NCBI GenBank assembly: GCA_947503925.1
Contig: CANNFQ010000003.1
Location: forward strand, 124,001-188,000
DNA: 64,000 nt
DNA from: an uncultured Paracoccaceae bacterium
Lineage (GTDB): Bacteria; Pseudomonadota; Alphaproteobacteria; Rhodobacterales; Rhodobacteraceae
Reading direction: 5' to 3'
The notes below the pieces were generated by a model that was not told the DNA's origin, made no database searches, and saw nothing but the letters and a program-made list of their open reading frames with translations. How positions within the stretch are numbered: position 1 is the first letter of the stretch; each line of letters begins with the position of its first letter. A program made the position numbers and the translations under genes. Below, piece by piece: positions 10,074 through 18,450 of this stretch.

Positions 10074-10790
10074 ATGTCCGATGACCGCCTGATAGTCGCA
10101 ATGGATGTCCCCAATGTGCTGGATGGGCTGGAACTGGCCAAGACGCTGGGTGACAGCGTCAGTTTCTACAAAATCGGGCTGGGCATGTTGACGGGTGGCG
10201 GGCTGGCGCTGGCCAATGAGTTGAAACAGGAACATGGCAAGCGCATCTTTCTGGATATGAAATTCTTTGACATCGGTGCCACGGTCGAAGCGGCGGTGCG
10301 TGGTGTTGCCCAGTTTGATCTGGACTTCCTGACGGTGCATGGCGACCCCCATGTGGTGCGCGCCGCTCGCGAAGGGGCCGGTGGATCGGACATGAAAATC
10401 CTCGCTGTCACAATCCTGACCTCGCTGGATCGCGGTGATCTGGATGCGTCCTGTATGAAGGCGGGCGATGTGGCCGATCTGGTGCTGGAACGTGCGGGGA
10501 TTGCCCTGTCAAACGGGGCAGATGGTGTTATCGCGTCCCCGCAAGAGGCGGCGTTGATCCGTGCCTTGCCCGAAGCGGAGGGCAAGCTGATCGTGACGCC
10601 CGGTGTGCGCCCCGTTGGCGCAGATTTGGGTGACCAGAAACGGGTCATGACCCCCGCGCAAGCCATCGCAAACGGGGCCGATCATGTCGTGGTGGGGCGG
10701 CCTATCTGGCGGGCGGCGTCCCCGCGCAAGGCGGCAATGGATATTCAGGCAGAGCTTGCCTCGCCACAAGCAAAGACCCCCAACCAATAA
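10074..10790 (+). CDS. pyrF: Orotidine 5'-phosphate decarboxylase
   Basis: PyrF makes UMP from OMP in the last step of de novo pyrimidine synthesis. The 238-residue product begins IVAMDVPN and carries the catalytic signature LDMKFFDIGAT (D-x-K-x-x-D), followed by LTVHGDP and the phosphate-binding end TPGVRP...GADHVVVGRPI. AAGGAG lies eight bases before the ATG. It is monocistronic, divergent from the HEAT-like gene and convergent with the nfeD/SPFH pair. Confidence 0.97.
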   Translation: MSDDRLIVAMDVPNVLDGLELAKTLGDSVSFYKIGLGMLTGGGLALANELKQEHGKRIFLDMKFFDIGATVEAAVRGVAQFDLDFLTVHGDPHVVRAAREGAGGSDMKILAVTILTSLDRGDLDASCMKAGDVADLVLERAGIALSNGADGVIASPQEAALIRALPEAEGKLIVTPGVRPVGADLGDQKRVMTPAQAIANGADHVVVGRPIWRAASPRKAAMDIQAELASPQAKTPNQ

Positions 10791-10799
10791 GGCTGGGGG
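10777..10799 (+). terminator. Hairpin over the pyrF stop codon
   Basis: Arms CCCCCAACC and GGCTGGGGG (one A.C mismatch) flank a 5-base loop that contains the TAA stop. No T run follows, so it is a weak terminator or an mRNA-stabilising hairpin. Confidence 0.45.
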
Positions 10800-10824
10800 C
10801 CAAAAAAACGCAGATTTTTTGAAA

Positions 10825-10845
10825 AAAACTCTGTGTCAGAGTTTT
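10825..10845. terminator. Bidirectional intrinsic terminator
   Basis: A perfect 9-base stem AAAACTCTG / CAGAGTTTT with a TGT loop is flanked by A and T runs, between pyrF and the convergent nfeD-like gene. Confidence 0.85.
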
Positions 10846-10853
10846 GCATCGCG

Positions 10854-11126
10854 TCAGTCGTTGATGTCGGTATCCCAGATTTTCACCTGGCCCTTTTCCA
10901 ACCCGAACACCTTGCGCATGGCAATATAGGCAGCCAGCGAAAGGGCGGCAAAGATCACCAGGGTCAGGGCCAGCCCAGAGGCCGATATGCCGAACAGGAT
11001 CAGCAGCCCCATGGCCGCCGCCCCGATGGCGAACCCCAAAAAGATGTAGCCGGGGATCAGGACCTCAAGCGTGGCCAGCACCAGCGCGCCGGACATCCAG
11101 ACCCACCATTCTGTCCAAAGTGGCAT
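10854..11126 (-). CDS. NfeD family membrane protein, short form
   Basis: A 90-residue protein with three hydrophobic segments (about residues 8-28, 30-47, 50-68) and a short soluble tail, QVKIWDTDIND. NfeD proteins partner with SPFH/stomatin proteins in membrane microdomains. The usual C-terminal OB-fold domain is missing here; only the membrane part is encoded, as in other short NfeD forms. It overlaps the SPFH gene by TAATG, so the two are translationally coupled. Confidence 0.82.
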   Translation of the reverse strand: MPLWTEWWVWMSGALVLATLEVLIPGYIFLGFAIGAAAMGLLILFGISASGLALTLVIFAALSLAAYIAMRKVFGLEKGQVKIWDTDIND

Positions 11127-12019
11127 TATCCCCTCCCTTTCAGCATCTGGAACGCGTTCGCAAACGCATCGACCGCATTGGCCGGCAACACAACCGTCTG
11201 GCTGCCATCACTGGAGCCAAGCTTGCTGAGTGCCTCGACCTGTTTCAACGCCACCTGATACTGGGCGGCCTCCAGACCGTTTTCGGCAATGGCCACGGCA
11301 ACCACCTGTGTTGCGTAAGCCTCGGCATCCGCCAGCACCCGGCGCGCCTCTGCGTCCTGTTTGGCGGCGTAGAGTTCCGCATCAGCTTGCAATTCGACCG
11401 CCCGCTTTTGACCTTCGGCTTCGGTTACCTGCGCCCGGCGGGCCCGTTCCGCGTTTAGCTGTTGCAGCATCGCCTGTCGCGTCGCTTGATCAAGGTTCAC
11501 GTCGAGGATTTCGGCGCGCGTCACCTCGATCCCCCAATCGTCGACCTGCTGGGCGACCTGATCACGCACAGCGTCAATCAGGCTGGCGCGGTTGGCTTGC
11601 ACCTGGTCAAGCTCCATCCGCCCAATCTCGGACCGGACGATACCGGCCACGGTCGTGGAAATCGCGCCATCCACATCACGGATCCGGTAGACTGTCTTTT
11701 CCGGTTCGATGATCCGGTAGAATACGGATGTTTCCACCTGCACCAGCACGTTATCAGACGTGATCGCGTCCTGTGTCATATTCGGCAGCTGGCGTTCCAG
11801 TACCGATACTTTATGGCGTACACGGTCCAGAAATGGCACGATCAGATTGATCCCCGGCCCCAAAACGGCGCGTAACCGGCCAAACCGTTCGACCACGTAT
11901 TTCTCAGACTGGGGCACGATCCGTACGGCAGCCATCGCGCAGATGATAAGAAACACCGCGAGTATGAGATAAAGCAGGTTCTGGCCCAGAAATTCAGAGA
12001 TCAATTGTTCCAATGGCAT
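11126..12019 (-). CDS. SPFH/band 7 (stomatin-like) protein, QmcA type
   Basis: A 297-residue protein with one N-terminal membrane anchor (LYLILAVFLIICAMAAVRIV), then the band 7 domain (VPQSEKYVVERFGR, VLVQVETSVFYRIIEPEKTVY), and a helical, Ala/Glu-rich region from about residue 170 to 240 with ARRAQVTEAEGQKRA. Such proteins form oligomers in the inner membrane and modulate membrane proteases. It is paired with an NfeD partner directly downstream. The C-terminal tail is Gly-poor and ends QMLKGRG. Confidence 0.92.
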   Translation of the reverse strand: MPLEQLISEFLGQNLLYLILAVFLIICAMAAVRIVPQSEKYVVERFGRLRAVLGPGINLIVPFLDRVRHKVSVLERQLPNMTQDAITSDNVLVQVETSVFYRIIEPEKTVYRIRDVDGAISTTVAGIVRSEIGRMELDQVQANRASLIDAVRDQVAQQVDDWGIEVTRAEILDVNLDQATRQAMLQQLNAERARRAQVTEAEGQKRAVELQADAELYAAKQDAEARRVLADAEAYATQVVAVAIAENGLEAAQYQVALKQVEALSKLGSSDGSQTVVLPANAVDAFANAFQMLKGRG

Positions 12020-12061
12020 ATATCTGTCCCTCTATTGTTATGAAGGACAGATAGTTACGTT

Positions 12062-13309
12062 TCAGGTCGTTTTCAATGTATGCAACGGCATACTGTTACT
12101 TTTAAACCGTGCTGCGACAGTTGCGCCGATGGCGTCCGCCGTGGCCGGGCTGAGGGTCCAGCCAAGGTGCCCATGCCCTGTGTTGTAGAACACCCGGTCG
12201 CTTTTGCCGGGGCCAACGCGGGGCATCATATTGGGCATCATCGGGCGCAAACCAGCCCATGGGACGCAGTTTTCGGTGGACACATCAGGGAAATGTTCCT
12301 CGCACCATTTGACCAGTGGCCGCACACGCCGTTCCAGGATATCGCGGTTTTCGCCGTTGAATTCGGCCGTCCCCGCAATGCGGAACCGGTTTTTGCCCAG
12401 CCGGGACGAGACGATCTTGGCCTTGTCATCCAGCAATGACACGGTTGGTGCCCCCGCCTGACTAGCCGCATCATCCAGATTGACCGTGATCGAATAGCCC
12501 TTGACCGGATAGACATTCACCCGGTCGCCCAGCATCTGCGCGAATTTCCGGCTGGCCACCCCGGCGGAAACGACAATGCTGTCATAACGCGCCTCATGCC
12601 CGCATTCGACATAAACACCGTCATCACGCACATGCAGATCGGTCACGGGCGCGCCCAGTTTGAACTCCACACCCTGCTTTTTCAGCCAATCGGCCAGCCC
12701 CATGGTGAATTTGTGGATGTCACCAGTGCTATCGCTTTCTGTCCAGAACCCACCGATGACATCGCCGCGCAGGTTGGGTTCGCGGGCCATGACCTCGTCC
12801 ACGCTCAGCTCACGCCGTTCCAGCCCGCCCTGTTCCAGCAACCCGTTGACCATGCGGGCATGGTTCAGATCCTTCTGGGTCTTGTAGAAATGCAGGATGC
12901 CTGCGGGGCTGAAATCGAAATCAACGCCGGATTTTTCCGCCATTTCGGCCAGTCCGGCACGGGCAGCGACGGCCATACTCGCGGTCTTGATCGTGTTGGT
13001 CTTGTAGCGGGGGATATTGGCCAGAAATTCGGCCATCCAGCTGAATTTATGCCAGCCGGGGCGCGGATTGACGAAAAGCGGGGCGTCGCCCTGCAATAGC
13101 CATTTGATACCTTTGAGCACAGTGGACCATTGGTTCCAGACCTCTGCGTTGGAGGCGCTGAGCTGGCCGCCATTGGCAAAGCTGGTTTCCATGCCCGCGT
13201 AACGCTGACGGTCATATACGGTGACGTCGAAGCCACGGACATGCAGGGAATATGCTGTGGTAACACCGGTGATCCCGGCGCCCAGAACGGCGATATGAGG
13301 CATGGTCAT
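12062..13309 (-). CDS. FAD-dependent D-amino-acid dehydrogenase (DadA family)
   Basis: A 415-residue flavoprotein of the DAO superfamily that would deaminate a D-amino acid (or glycine) with electrons going to the respiratory chain. The N-terminal dinucleotide fold is IAVLGAGITGVTTAYSLHVRG, followed by ETSFANGGQLSASNAEVW typical of DadA. The C-terminal FAD segment contains WAGLRPMMPNMMPRVG and NTGHGHLGWTLSPATA. Its leader carries a tandem glycine riboswitch (13341-13515). That control points to glycine as a substrate or as a sensed pathway metabolite; this is inference. The substrate cannot be read from sequence alone. Confidence 0.9.
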   Translation of the reverse strand: MTMPHIAVLGAGITGVTTAYSLHVRGFDVTVYDRQRYAGMETSFANGGQLSASNAEVWNQWSTVLKGIKWLLQGDAPLFVNPRPGWHKFSWMAEFLANIPRYKTNTIKTASMAVAARAGLAEMAEKSGVDFDFSPAGILHFYKTQKDLNHARMVNGLLEQGGLERRELSVDEVMAREPNLRGDVIGGFWTESDSTGDIHKFTMGLADWLKKQGVEFKLGAPVTDLHVRDDGVYVECGHEARYDSIVVSAGVASRKFAQMLGDRVNVYPVKGYSITVNLDDAASQAGAPTVSLLDDKAKIVSSRLGKNRFRIAGTAEFNGENRDILERRVRPLVKWCEEHFPDVSTENCVPWAGLRPMMPNMMPRVGPGKSDRVFYNTGHGHLGWTLSPATADAIGATVAARFKSNSMPLHTLKTT

Positions 13310-13340
13310 CTCCTAACCATATGCGCTTGCGCGCTGCCCC

Positions 13341-13515
13341 CACCGTGTTTGAGCCTGAGAGATTCGCCGCTATCGCGGCTTGCTCCTCCGGCGGGCCTTG
13401 CGGGCCACTCTGCGGCGTGTTGCACCCCAACCGGTCCATTTGCCTGAGAGTGACCGGGGCGGTTGCTCCTTCGGCGACGGACGCTTGCGAATCGGGCCGT
13501 TCTCTCCCGGTTGGC
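13341..13515 (-). promoter_or_regulatory. Tandem glycine riboswitch
   Basis: Read on the reverse strand, two aptamers follow one another. Aptamer 1 has GGGAGAG, CGCCGAAGGAGCAACCG and ACTCTCAGGCAAA. Aptamer 2 has GCAGAGTGGCCC, CCGGAGGAGCAAGCC and ATCTCTCAGGCTC. These are the conserved P1/P3 and J3 signatures of glycine riboswitches, in the usual tandem order. The second aptamer ends about 30 bases before the D-amino-acid dehydrogenase ATG, so translation control or readthrough at the ribosome site is likely. No separate terminator hairpin with a T run is obvious. Confidence 0.9.
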
Positions 13516-13798
13516 GTGTTTCCTATTGGAAACCCTTTAGACGAGTTGCTGTATAAAGCAACAGAAATCTGGCTGCACTACGGCGGCAGTCTGATTGTCC
13601 ATAGGGTTATTCGTAGCGATGCCCCCCTATCCCGCAAAGGTGCGCGCCGGTTCAGCTTCAGCTGATTACCTCCGCGCGAGCAGAAGTGCGCTCAATCTAG
13701 GTGGTTCTCTGCCTCTTTCGCAATCTTTGTGAAATTGTCCGGACTTGCCATTTCCGCAGGTATAACCCCCGCCTCACTCAACTCAGGAGGGAATCAAA

Positions 13799-15316
13799 AT
13801 GTACCTGACCACCGAAGCACGCAAGACCTCTCATACAGTATCAGTCAACCCGGACGAGTATCACCTTTTTGGTAATAAGGGAGATAAATCAACATCGACA
13901 GGAAATGACTCGAGCGCTCTTTTCTTGTCGCTTCAAGCTCGGGACAAGACCAGTCTCGACCAGCAGCAAGTGAACGCAATCCGTGAGTCTTCGGCCAAAA
14001 TTGACGCGATATTGAAATCTAACTTCGAAACCATTGAGCAGATCGAGACGCAATTCAGTGACCATTTTGAGTTTGAAGTTGTTGAGGATCTGAGCACAAC
14101 TGATGGTCAACAGCTGCGCGGTGTCACGACAGAAAGCGGCCGCATTCTGATCGACGATGATCTGGCGGGGCGTGAACTGCTTGAAGTCTTGGCCGAGGAA
14201 GTTGCTGAAGCTGCGTATTATGAGGCATTCGGATCTGCGTCAGATGGAGATTTCGGGGCAGAGGTCGTCTATCGTAGGTCTGGCGGTTCGGATCTGGATC
14301 ATTTGCAGCAATTGCGCAACGCCGCACAGGATGACACGGTTCAAACAGCCTGGGGAAAGGGGCAAGCGTCACAAAACTCTCTGGACGGCTTTGTAAGTGA
14401 GTCCGATTTGGGACGTGAATATGCCTATGCCCCAATCAAATATTTCTATTCAGACACAGGTTCACTGCGCCCGACTCAACCCAATAACGACCCTGGAAGC
14501 CTGTCCCCTCAATTCTCCGAAGCAACCTTGAGAGAGTACGATTCAGACATCGATCTGAACACATTTATCAAGACCGCGTCTGGATATGATACCTCGTTGG
14601 TCGATTTTTCTGGCCTGAATAACGGAACCTCGCCCAACAGTCTCGGTACCGGATCCCAAAGGTTCGATATGAACGGCGATGGGAAGGCCGACCAATTTAG
14701 CTATGTTGGTTCTCTTACACACGAGTCCTTCCATGGGTCAAAATCCCCAATAACGGTTGACCATATTAGCGGCGCTGATCTGACAGCCACGGACAACTCA
14801 TCACGCGTTTATGTTGGACAAGGTTCGGTCAAGTCGACGTGGACAGTCAGCAACACAGAATCGCACAGCACGTCTGAAGATTTCAATTACAATGAAAATA
14901 TCGCCACCGCCGTCAAAACGAATGTGAATTTTGGCGTGTTTTCAGCGGGGACCGATATTACGGTGTCTGGGAGCTCAGGAAATCAAACATCCAACGGCAG
15001 CACTTTTGGGGTCACAAAAACTGTCCAACATTGGTATTCGATTGATGCCGGAGATTATGAACCTGGAACGCTCGTTTCTTACGGATTTCACATGTTGACG
15101 GCGGATATACGCTTTACTGAGGAATTTGTTGCCGTTCTTGAGATCACAAATGCGGATGAGCCAACGTACCTTTTCGTCGACGTGGCGGTGAATGACACGT
15201 TGGAAGATCATTCACTGGGTCTGGTGCTCACTGACTATAGTATATCTGATCAACCAGATTTCGACGATCTGATCACAACGAATCTTCCCTCCGATACCTC
15301 CCTCGATATGATGTAG
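13799..15316 (+). CDS. Putative aerolysin-type beta-pore-forming toxin
   Basis: A 505-residue protein with no close family I can name over its full length. Residues about 340-450 look like an aerolysin pore domain: a Ser/Thr-rich strand pair (STWTVSNTESHSTSEDFNYN and TDITVSGSSGNQTSNGST) with alternating polar/hydrophobic residues, then GDYEPGTLVSYGFHMLTADI and FTEEFVAVLEI, comparable to the aerolysin KADISYPYEF strand. Residues 290-299 (DMNGDGKADQF) resemble a calcium-binding FG-GAP loop. Residues 115-155 (GRILIDDDLAGRELLEVLAEEVAEA) resemble the helix of secreted metallopeptidases without HExxH. There is no signal peptide. AGGAGGG precedes the ATG. Base composition is visibly more AT-rich than the neighbours, suggesting acquisition. 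It is monocistronic. Confidence 0.62.
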   Translation: MYLTTEARKTSHTVSVNPDEYHLFGNKGDKSTSTGNDSSALFLSLQARDKTSLDQQQVNAIRESSAKIDAILKSNFETIEQIETQFSDHFEFEVVEDLSTTDGQQLRGVTTESGRILIDDDLAGRELLEVLAEEVAEAAYYEAFGSASDGDFGAEVVYRRSGGSDLDHLQQLRNAAQDDTVQTAWGKGQASQNSLDGFVSESDLGREYAYAPIKYFYSDTGSLRPTQPNNDPGSLSPQFSEATLREYDSDIDLNTFIKTASGYDTSLVDFSGLNNGTSPNSLGTGSQRFDMNGDGKADQFSYVGSLTHESFHGSKSPITVDHISGADLTATDNSSRVYVGQGSVKSTWTVSNTESHSTSEDFNYNENIATAVKTNVNFGVFSAGTDITVSGSSGNQTSNGSTFGVTKTVQHWYSIDAGDYEPGTLVSYGFHMLTADIRFTEEFVAVLEITNADEPTYLFVDVAVNDTLEDHSLGLVLTDYSISDQPDFDDLITTNLPSDTSLDMM

Positions 15317-15389
15317 AGTTTGATTGAGGACACTCATGTAAAACGTCAAATTCAAGTGACCTGAATTCATCTCGATGTTACCCGACACC

Positions 15390-15418
15390 GCTTCCGTCTC
15401 AGTTACTGAGGCGGAGGC
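15390..15418. terminator. Stem-loop between toxin-like gene and LysR gene
   Basis: Arms GCTTCCGTCTCAG and CTGAGGCGGAGGC pair over 13 bases (two G.T pairs) with a TTA loop, between convergent genes. A T run is missing, so terminator function is uncertain. Confidence 0.45.
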
Positions 15419-15493
15419 GAGATAGATGGTGCGGAAACCGTATTCGCATGCAGATTGCCAAGGTCGCAATGGTCAATACTTGATGATTGAAGA

Positions 15494-16408
15494 TCACACC
15501 TTTGCCCCGTGGACCTGCACGACTGTGTCATACACATGGGAGGCCGCCAGCGTATGCTGCGGCCCCTCATGACGGGAAAGGCAAATCGGCACATCGAAGC
15601 TGAATTGATCTGCCCGAATGACGCGCATCTCTTGGCGTTCGACCCAGTATTTCGCGTAAACCTCGGGTAGAAACCCGACGCAATTTCCACTGAGTATGAA
15701 ATGTGCCAGCCCCTCCATCTGATGAGAAACTGCCAGTGCTGGCCGGTTGAAAAACGATGAATAGGGCGTCAGCACCGACACAAAGCCGCGTCTTACAAAA
15801 TTCTGTTCGGCAATCAGTTCAGGTGTCATTGCATCCTCTTCCATTCCAAAAAGAGGATGTCCTTCTCCGCAGATCAGTCGCTGTTTTTCAACAAACAACC
15901 GAACTTGGGATACATTCTTTCTGGCCGGAAACTCGGGCGAAATGGCCATTTGGACCTGTCCCCGGACAAGCTGCTCTTCGATCTGGTCCGGGGGACCAAT
16001 ACGCAGAACGATGCGCAAGCCTTTAGAGGCGGCAAGCGCATCACGAATGGCATCGCGCAACCGGCATTCCGTGTTGGTGATCAGGTTATCAACGACGCCT
16101 ATCGAAACTTCGCCAACGATACTTTCTTTCAGCTGACCAATTTGGCTGTGATAGGCCTCAATCGAGGACAGCATGGAGCGAGAGGCCTCGTATACCGCCC
16201 CACCGCGCGCGGTCAGCGCAAATCCGGCACGCCCCCGGCTACACAGTTTGAACCCAAGCCGGGTTTCCAGGTTGGCCATGTGGGTGCTGATCGTCGAGCG
16301 TGACAGGTTCAGTTCCGACTGCGCCTGCGTGAATCCGCCGCATTCCACAATCGTGCAGAATACACGCAGCAGTTTGATGTCTACGTCTGCGATTGAGGGG
16401 CTAGACAT
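15494..16408 (-). CDS. LysR-type transcriptional regulator
   Basis: A 304-residue regulator. The N-terminal winged helix-turn-helix reads DIKLLRVFCTIVECGGFTQA followed by LNLSRSTISTHMANLE; the rest is the substrate-binding-like effector domain. The start at 16408 (MSSPSIADVD) fits the family N-terminus; a longer frame from 16534 would overlap the divergent agmatinase gene. It is divergent from that gene with a 99-base gap, so it very likely controls the agmatinase/ABC importer unit. GAACTAAAGTTC at 16425-16436 is a small palindrome that may be part of its site. Confidence 0.92.
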   Translation of the reverse strand: MSSPSIADVDIKLLRVFCTIVECGGFTQAQSELNLSRSTISTHMANLETRLGFKLCSRGRAGFALTARGGAVYEASRSMLSSIEAYHSQIGQLKESIVGEVSIGVVDNLITNTECRLRDAIRDALAASKGLRIVLRIGPPDQIEEQLVRGQVQMAISPEFPARKNVSQVRLFVEKQRLICGEGHPLFGMEEDAMTPELIAEQNFVRRGFVSVLTPYSSFFNRPALAVSHQMEGLAHFILSGNCVGFLPEVYAKYWVERQEMRVIRADQFSFDVPICLSRHEGPQHTLAASHVYDTVVQVHGAKV

Positions 16409-16507
16409 TACGTCGCAATCTTTCGAACTAAAGTTCCATACATCGACGTTTATCAACTCAATTACGCATGTCAACTTTCGCCCGAACATCAGTGACGGAG
16501 ACGGCGC

Positions 16508-17488
16508 ATGCAGCCAAAAGATAAGGCATTTCAACCCATACCGGGGCTAAAGACGGCACGATTTGCGGGAATGCCGACCTTTATGCGTCTGCCACATCTT
16601 GAGCTGGACAACCCCCAAGCGGACAAGGCCGATATCGGGATCGTGGGCGTTCCGTTTGATGGCGGTACTTCAAACCGTCCGGGCCCCCGCCATGGCCCGC
16701 GCCAGCTGCGCGACTTATCCACGATGATCCGCACAACACATCCACGCAGCGGTGTGAACCCTTTCAAGCTGGTGAATTGTGCCGATCTGGGCGATGCCCC
16801 GGTGAACCCGATGGATATCATGGAAAGCCTTGAATTGATCTCCGGCTTTTACAACCAACTGTCCGACAAAGGCATCATGCCTCTCTCTGCCGGTGGTGAT
16901 CATTTGGTGTCTTTGCCGATCCTGCGCGCGCTTGGCCGCAAAGGCGCGGTTGGCATGATCCATTTCGATGCGCATACCGACATGAACGACGCCTATTTTG
17001 GTGGTAGCAAATACACCCATGGCACGCCGTTCCGGCGTGCGATTGAACAGGGGTTTCTTGATCCCAAACGCACCATCCAGATCGGTATTCGCGGCGTCAA
17101 ATACAACACGACCGATTTCGACTGGGCCTTGGACCAAGGCGTGCGGATTGTCGAAATCGAGGAACTGTTTGAACGCGGTGTCGATGCCGTCATGCAAGAG
17201 GCCCGCAACATCGTGGGCGACCGTGAAACCTATGTCAGCTTTGACATCGACGGGATTGATCCCGCCTATGCGCCCGGCACCGGCACGCCGGAAATCGGCG
17301 GGTTCTCGACCTTTCAGGCGCAGCAAATGGTCCGGGCCTTGGCGGGGCTTAACCTGATTGGCGCGGATCTTGTGGAAGTCTCACCACCTTTTGACCCCTC
17401 GGGCGGCACGGCCTGGGTGGGGGCCTCGATCATGTTTGAACTGCTGTGCGTTCTGGCACCTGCCTGCGATGCGCGATCCAAAGCCTAA
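16508..17488 (+). CDS. Agmatinase/ureohydrolase family enzyme
   Basis: A 326-residue binuclear manganese ureohydrolase. All metal ligand motifs are present: GGDHLVSLP, HFDAHTDMND and SFDIDGIDPAYAPGTGTPE. Members remove urea from agmatine, guanidinobutyrate, guanidinopropionate or arginine. Length and motifs fit agmatinase-type enzymes, but substrate within the family is not readable here. It is the first gene of a likely operon with an ABC importer, and divergent from a LysR regulator, so the substrate is probably an imported guanidino compound. Confidence 0.9.
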   Translation: MQPKDKAFQPIPGLKTARFAGMPTFMRLPHLELDNPQADKADIGIVGVPFDGGTSNRPGPRHGPRQLRDLSTMIRTTHPRSGVNPFKLVNCADLGDAPVNPMDIMESLELISGFYNQLSDKGIMPLSAGGDHLVSLPILRALGRKGAVGMIHFDAHTDMNDAYFGGSKYTHGTPFRRAIEQGFLDPKRTIQIGIRGVKYNTTDFDWALDQGVRIVEIEELFERGVDAVMQEARNIVGDRETYVSFDIDGIDPAYAPGTGTPEIGGFSTFQAQQMVRALAGLNLIGADLVEVSPPFDPSGGTAWVGASIMFELLCVLAPACDARSKA

Positions 17489-17518
17489 CGAAAATAAACA
17501 ACTATCAGGGAGACGACA

Positions 17519-18364
17519 ATGAAACCTATCCACAAACGTCAACTGGCCAAAGGGCTGTTTGCCTGCGCAACTGCCTTGGCAATTTGCGGTCCCGTTGCAG
17601 CACAATCCATTCTGGAATCGGTAACAAGCAATGGCAAAATTACCGTCGCGACCGAAGTTGCTTATCCACCAATGGAATTCCTGCAAGATGGTGAAGTGGT
17701 GGGATACGGCAAGGATATCCTTGATCTGGTCGTCGCGGATATGGGGGTCGAGTTGCAGCAGCTGCAATTACCATGGGATGGCATTTTGGCCGGGGTTCTA
17801 GCCGGGAAATACGATCTTGTAGCCACCTCGGTTGCGATCAAGGAAGACCGCGTCGACAAATATGCATTTACCCGCCCGCTGGCGGTAGCGGAAACCATGC
17901 TGGTCAAACGGTTTGGCGATGATGACCTCGCTGGTCTGGATGATGTGAATGGCAAGATTATCGGGGTTGAGCTTGGGTCCTCTCAGGCGCAGGAAGTCGA
18001 GGCGCTTGATGCCGAATTAAAGGCAAATGGTGGGTCCGGTTTTGCCGACATTCGCGGCTTCAAGTCGACCGACGATATGCGGCTTGCCCTTGCCGGTGGC
18101 CAAATCGACATCGGCACGATCCCATCGTTTTCGCTGGCTACAATGCAGGAACAACGCCCAGATACCTTTGCGCAGCTGGCCAACATCGGCAGCGGGACAT
18201 TGTTTGCCTGGGTGGCACATCCAGACGGGGCTGACCTGCGCGACCGCGTAAACGAAACGCTGCTGAAGCTTGAAGAAGATGGGACGCTTGGCGAGCTTCA
18301 AATGAAGTGGTTCGGTTTTGAAATGGACCTGCCCGAAGATTACCTCCCAGCCGGCGCACTCTAA
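17519..18364 (+). CDS. Amino-acid ABC importer, periplasmic binding protein (family 3)
   Basis: A 281-residue binding protein with an N-terminal signal peptide ending GPVAAQS. The mature part begins ILESVTSNGKITVATEVAYP, and contains YGKDILDLVVADMGVELQQL and WDGILAGVLAGKYDLVATSV, all typical of polar amino acid binders. It follows the agmatinase by 30 bases. A terminator-like hairpin after it (18374-18430) would give excess binding protein over permeases. The ligand is unknown; arginine, agmatine or another guanidino compound fits the context. Confidence 0.93.
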   Translation: MKPIHKRQLAKGLFACATALAICGPVAAQSILESVTSNGKITVATEVAYPPMEFLQDGEVVGYGKDILDLVVADMGVELQQLQLPWDGILAGVLAGKYDLVATSVAIKEDRVDKYAFTRPLAVAETMLVKRFGDDDLAGLDDVNGKIIGVELGSSQAQEVEALDAELKANGGSGFADIRGFKSTDDMRLALAGGQIDIGTIPSFSLATMQEQRPDTFAQLANIGSGTLFAWVAHPDGADLRDRVNETLLKLEEDGTLGELQMKWFGFEMDLPEDYLPAGAL

Positions 18365-18373
18365 GCGTCGCTT

Positions 18374-18430
18374 GCCGTCCCGGATCAGCGAATGCCCACA
18401 TCTGGCAAGTTGTTCCGGGCGGCTTTTTTT
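18374..18430 (+). terminator. Intra-operon attenuating terminator
   Basis: GCCGTCCCGG pairs with CCGGGCGGC (one bulged T) across about 32 bases and is followed by seven T residues. It lies between the binding protein and the first permease gene, where partial termination is common in ABC operons. Confidence 0.7.
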
Positions 18431-18450
18431 GAAAGCAGAATGCCTGACCC

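Noticed and set aside
10777..10799. Reading the hairpin at the pyrF stop as the main terminator
   Set aside because: No T run follows on the plus strand; the hairpin at 10825-10845 is the better terminator.
14543..14734. Reverse-strand frames inside the toxin-like gene
   Set aside because: The plus frame is intact over 505 codons with a strong ribosome site; the reverse frames are short shadows.
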